NCBI GenBank assembly: GCA_963667855.2
Contig: CAXXKI010000029.1
Coordinates: forward strand, 558,001-622,000
Direction: 5' to 3'
From: G963667855 sp963667855
GTDB lineage: Bacteria > Planctomycetota > Phycisphaerae > UBA1845
Length of the DNA: 64,000 nt
Positions 60,499 through 64,000 of the stretch are shown in pieces. The notes under the pieces are model-generated. The model made no database searches. It saw only the letters and a list, made by a program, of their open reading frames with translations, and had not been told where the DNA came from. Within the stretch, counting starts at the first letter, position 1. Each line of letters starts with the position of its first letter. The position numbers and the translations under genes are program-made.

Positions 60499-63400
60499 TT
60501 AACTGTCGTTGTTGGCTTCGTCCTTTTCTTCAGCCATCGCAAAAGTTTCCGACTTCGGAGGAAGAATCGCCGGCGGACCGTAGGTTTCCATCACCGTCGT
60601 ACCACTATCCTCGTCATTCTGGTTACCCGGCATCAACGGGCCGTAGATCTGCGGCTCCGGACCGTAATTCTGTTTTCTGTTCTGATACCTCTTGAAACGC
60701 GGTGAATCGTTCCTCGATTTCTCCATCAGGCGGGCTTCATCATCATCGCCGGGAAGAATTCGTAAACCGTGCATCAACGGACTGCGCTTCAGTCTCTCCG
60801 GCAAGAACCCGCTTTCGTCACGCAGTTTCACCGACTCAACGTACGCATCATGCTCGTCGCGGATCACGTTAACCGTCAGGACCATAAGCAACTCCGTACG
60901 CCGACGAGTGTTGGCCGTCGCCCGGAACAGGTTCCCTACCAATGGTAAATCACCAAAAATCGGAACCTTGGTTTCCCGCTCGCTCTCCTGAGTCTGAATG
61001 AGTCCGCCGATCACGACTGTCTCACCATCCTGAACCGTAACCACCGTCTCCGCAGAACGCTTGGAGAAAATAGGAGCAGTCACGCCCTCAGAAATCTGTA
61101 CACCGCTGCCCTCGTTGAGCGAGGAAATCTCCGGCTTAACCTCCAGGTTCACATAACCGTCCGGGTTAATATGCGGAACAACGTCTAACTGAATACCAAC
61201 ATCCTCGTATTCAACGTTCGAATTCCGCGAACCGCTGTCGGAAACCTGCGTTCCACGCAAAAACGGAACATTATCACCAATAACGATGTTGGCCTCTTCG
61301 TTGTTCTCCACCATGATCGTCGGACGACTCAATACCTCCAGGCTTCCGTCAGACTGCAAAGCGTGAAGCAGGAAGTTGAAATCCTCGCCGGTAATGGAGA
61401 AGGTAAACCCGCCGAACGAACCGGCCGCCCCCACCGAGGTTCCACCAACCACGTCGAAATCGTGCCCCTGGACAATACCATTAGGGCCAACCGTAGCGTT
61501 GTTACTGAAACCAAGATCCTGCAGGGCAAACTCCATACCGAATTCCAATCGGTCATCCAGAGCAACCTCAGCGATAAGGACCTGGATATTCACCTGTGGC
61601 GGTGGTCTGTCGATTGAATAAAGCATTTCCATGGTACGGGAGTAATACCGCGGGCTAACACCAATCAGCACGCTGTTGCTTTTTTCATCACCAAGAACGG
61701 TAACGCTTCTCTCCGCCTGACGCCTGATCGCCGACTCGTCATCCAGATCACCCAGCAGGTCGTTTTCCTCCTTGAAGTAATCGGAAAGAGCACTGGCGAT
61801 ATCCTTCGCGGGAACGTACTTGGCCTCGTAGACCATGCGGATTCGATCCTCCACATCCTGGGCATCCAGGCTGCGAATAAGATCTTCCACCATGTTCAGA
61901 TCGCCTTCCGATCCCGCAGCAATTACCATATTGGTGCGTCGATCAGCGGTGAAACTAAGTACCTGCCCCGGCGCACTACCTCCAGAACCGTCAGCAGTAA
62001 TTGTTCCGCCGTCGCTGATCTGCAACGTCGTCTCCGGACCATCGTTGCTTTTCTTCTCCTCGAAAAGTTCGGTCAGGCGCTCAACCACCTCTTCCGCGTC
62101 AGCGTTAGCTAACGGGAACATTCTTATTTCCGCCAGTGTCGGCGGTATACTGTCAATAGACCTGATCAGGTTTTCCAACATCTCCATACTGTCGGCCGGC
62201 GCCATCACGAACAGCGAGTTGGTCCGCTTGTCAGGTTCAATCGTAATGTCCTGGCGGATCAGTTTTCGTGTCCGGACGGTTCCATCGCTCAGCTTCTCGT
62301 CGAAAGTAAGGATAACCGCCTCGGAATCATCACCACCGCCCTTGCTGCCACCGTTAATCGTATTGATAAGGGTTTCAGACAACTCCTCGGCATACGCCCG
62401 TTTAAGCGTAACAACCTTAATCCCCATATTTATGCCGGGAGTGGAAGTATCCAATCGTTCGATAATTCGACCGACGTTAGTCATCTCCGCTTCCGCCGCC
62501 CAGACAATCAGCGAGTTGGTCCGTTTGTCCGCCTTCACCGCTATGGTGTCGGTCTGGCTTGATTTTCCACTTCCCGAACCCTGGGATTTAAACAATTCCT
62601 CCAGGGTTTTGGAGGTTTCTTCCGCCTTGGCTCGCTCAAGCGGGAAAATCTGTACCCGACGGGCAAGAGTGGACTCGACATCCAAAAGCCCAATCAGGTG
62701 CTTCACCATGTTGTGATCTTCCTCGGCCGCACTGCAGATGATCGAGTTGGTGGGCTCGTCGGCCATCAAAAATACCGGCGTTCGCTCCGCGTCCTTGCCT
62801 TTCTCACGAGCATCGAACACTTCCTGCATCTTCACCGTCAGCTTGGAAGCGGAACCATACTCAAGAGCGTAAACCCGAATAGATTTTCCACCGACCGGCT
62901 GAACATCCAGCTGAGTGATAAGAACTTCAGCCCGTTTGAGCGCATCGCGTGAACCGGTGAGAATCAGAATATTGCTCGATGACTCGGGAACGATAGTCGG
63001 AGCTTCAAACTCCTTGTCCGACCCCTTGGCCATCCCCTCGAAAAGCTTATCCAGCATGTCGGCCAGTTTGATCGCATCGCCGTGCTTAAGCGGGAATATC
63101 TTCGTATCGCTGTTGATCAACGGCGCCTTATCCGTATCCATCTGGGCGATCAGTTTTTCGATAATCGCCAGGTGATTCTTGGCCGCACTGGCAACGATGC
63201 AGTTGGAACGACCATCGGCTATCAACGCTATTTCCTGCTTATCCTTGCCCTTGTCCTCAACCAGCACCAGACCATCGTACAAACCCTGATCGAAAAGCTT
63301 TTCGATCTTCTCCGCCACAGTCTCCGCCTGGGCATTATGCAGAGTGAAAATCCGAACTACGCTGTCCAGATCGGGAACGATATCCAGCTTGCTCACCAGT

Positions 63401-64000
63401 TCGGTTATCTCGTTGAAGTTCTGCTCCAAGGCCGAAACAATCAGCGAGTTGGTATGCAGATCAACTGAAAGGAAAATCTTTTCGCGAGCGACGGCCGCAT
63501 CGCCTACCTTGGTTTTCTCCATCCCCTCGATACGTTTATCCCATAGCTCCTGGATGATCTTGCTGACCTGGGTGGCATCGGCTCCCTGCAAAGCGATAAG
63601 CCGCAACGGGTGCTTGATGTCCGAAGCGGGAATGTCCAGGCTCTTGAGTACACCGTCGACAAGAACCAACTGTTCCTTACGACCGGTTATGATCAGCGTA
63701 TTGGTTCGAGCATCGGCCGTAACTCCGACATTATAAACCAGAGATTCACCGATCACGTTGGTGGGTACGCCTTCGCCTTTGCTGACACCAGCGGCCGGCT
63801 TGGTCAGATCCTTGCCCGACTTGAACATATCCTCAAGCAATTTCTTGGCATTTTCCGCGTCGGCATAAACCAGGGGGACGATCCGCAGATTCTGCTCCAC
63901 GGCCATCGGTACACCATCCAGCAGTTGGATCAACTGCCGCATCGGCTCGATGTTTTCTTTCGCCGTCGCACAGATAATCGCCCGGGATTCATCATCCGCG
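60499..64000 (-). CDS. Long multi-module secretin (GspD-like), N-terminus outside window
   Basis: At least 1167 codons, open to the right edge; the apparent ATG at 63942 is internal because the frame continues to 64000 with secretin sequence (A-I-I-C-A-T-A-K-E-N). At least nine N-type modules occur in a row, each with a strand-helix pair (F-P-L-x-x-A-D-A-E-x-V) and R-T-N-S-L-I-V/N-x-L-I-I-T. The last 330 residues are the outer-membrane secretin barrel (V-L-I-A-E-V-A-L-D-D, V-P-F-L-R-G-T, V-P-I-F-G-D-L-P-L-V-G-N-L-F). A low-complexity tail with Y-G-P/P-E-P repeats follows. GspD normally has three such modules after N0. Outer membrane pore of a type II secretion or related system. Confidence 0.92.
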   Translation of the reverse strand, partial: ADDESRAIICATAKENIEPMRQLIQLLDGVPMAVEQNLRIVPLVYADAENAKKLLEDMFKSGKDLTKPAAGVSKGEGVPTNVIGESLVYNVGVTADARTNTLIITGRKEQLVLVDGVLKSLDIPASDIKHPLRLIALQGADATQVSKIIQELWDKRIEGMEKTKVGDAAVAREKIFLSVDLHTNSLIVSALEQNFNEITELVSKLDIVPDLDSVVRIFTLHNAQAETVAEKIEKLFDQGLYDGLVLVEDKGKDKQEIALIADGRSNCIVASAAKNHLAIIEKLIAQMDTDKAPLINSDTKIFPLKHGDAIKLADMLDKLFEGMAKGSDKEFEAPTIVPESSSNILILTGSRDALKRAEVLITQLDVQPVGGKSIRVYALEYGSASKLTVKMQEVFDAREKGKDAERTPVFLMADEPTNSIICSAAEEDHNMVKHLIGLLDVESTLARRVQIFPLERAKAEETSKTLEELFKSQGSGSGKSSQTDTIAVKADKRTNSLIVWAAEAEMTNVGRIIERLDTSTPGINMGIKVVTLKRAYAEELSETLINTINGGSKGGGDDSEAVILTFDEKLSDGTVRTRKLIRQDITIEPDKRTNSLFVMAPADSMEMLENLIRSIDSIPPTLAEIRMFPLANADAEEVVERLTELFEEKKSNDGPETTLQISDGGTITADGSGGSAPGQVLSFTADRRTNMVIAAGSEGDLNMVEDLIRSLDAQDVEDRIRMVYEAKYVPAKDIASALSDYFKEENDLLGDLDDESAIRRQAERSVTVLGDEKSNSVLIGVSPRYYSRTMEMLYSIDRPPPQVNIQVLIAEVALDDRLEFGMEFALQDLGFSNNATVGPNGIVQGHDFDVVGGTSVGAAGSFGGFTFSITGEDFNFLLHALQSDGSLEVLSRPTIMVENNEEANIVIGDNVPFLRGTQVSDSGSRNSNVEYEDVGIQLDVVPHINPDGYVNLEVKPEISSLNEGSGVQISEGVTAPIFSKRSAETVVTVQDGETVVIGGLIQTQESERETKVPIFGDLPLVGNLFRATANTRRRTELLMVLTVNVIRDEHDAYVESVKLRDESGFLPERLKRSPLMHGLRILPGDDDEARLMEKSRNDSPRFKRYQNRKQNYGPEPQIYGPLMPGNQNDEDSGTTVMETYGPPAILPPKSETFAMAEEKDEANNDS

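Noticed and set aside
1..64000. CRISPR array, tRNA, rRNA or prophage
   Set aside because: No regularly spaced repeats, tRNA-like cloverleaf or phage gene set was seen on either strand.

Overview
The window looks like a chromosome segment of a planctomycete, most likely class Phycisphaerae or a near relative (inferred, not proven). The basis is three PEP-CTERM proteins ending in IPEPASLALL-type tails, three large secreted proteins ending in dockerin-like calcium repeats (D-x-D-G-D-V-D-L-x-D), very long secretin-like proteins, GHL10 and GH20 sugar-hydrolase families, and degenerate intergenic sequence with short repeats. No rRNA, tRNA, CRISPR array or intact insertion sequence was seen.

Layout. 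1-4.3 kb: start of a lipoprotein gene running off the left edge, a 1.5-kb degenerate gene-poor stretch, a membrane protein/XRE regulator pair with a palindromic promoter, and an MFS transporter. 4.3-13.2 kb: a structured leader with a 54-aa lipoprotein, a 1461-aa secreted multi-domain protein, a PEP-CTERM protein and a GHL10 hydrolase with a structured 5' leader. 13.3-19 kb: a two-barrel GH20 hexosaminidase facing a Tat-exported PHP/DUF3604 protein, both broken by one-base frameshifts. 19-28.5 kb: a conserved hypothetical, a PEP-CTERM protein, a lone acyl carrier protein, an XRE regulator, and an apparent operon of a MacA-like adaptor, MacB-like ABC ATPase and permease, lipoprotein hydrolase and Ntn hydrolase; then a DUF4416 protein. 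28.6-40 kb: M20 dipeptidase, receiver protein, two paralogous pseudopilin-like genes with giant C-terminal domains, a beta-helix protein and a PEP-CTERM protein flanked by a 96% direct repeat. 40-48.5 kb: a peptide-use region (OPT transporter, POT transporter with frameshift, POT/MFS-like transporter, peptidase T). 49-52.3 kb: a small group centred on a fusion of an E2 ubiquitin-conjugating-like domain to a TerB-like domain, with a membrane protein and an STN-domain protein nearby. 52.6-58.8 kb: a candidate small RNA, then a complete isc operon (iscR-iscS-iscU-iscA-hscB-hscA-fdx-iscX). 59-64 kb: two lipoproteins behind a secretin with at least nine N-type modules that runs off the right edge.

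The most unusual items are the E2-like/TerB fusion at 50178-51080, whose normal catalytic Cys position is Arg while a Cys sits four residues later; the terminator-ended candidate RNA just before iscR; the direct repeat around 36-39.6 kb with mostly synonymous differences; and six apparent one-base frameshifts in five genes. The frameshifts may be sequencing errors, gene decay or, less likely, recoding; sequence alone cannot decide.
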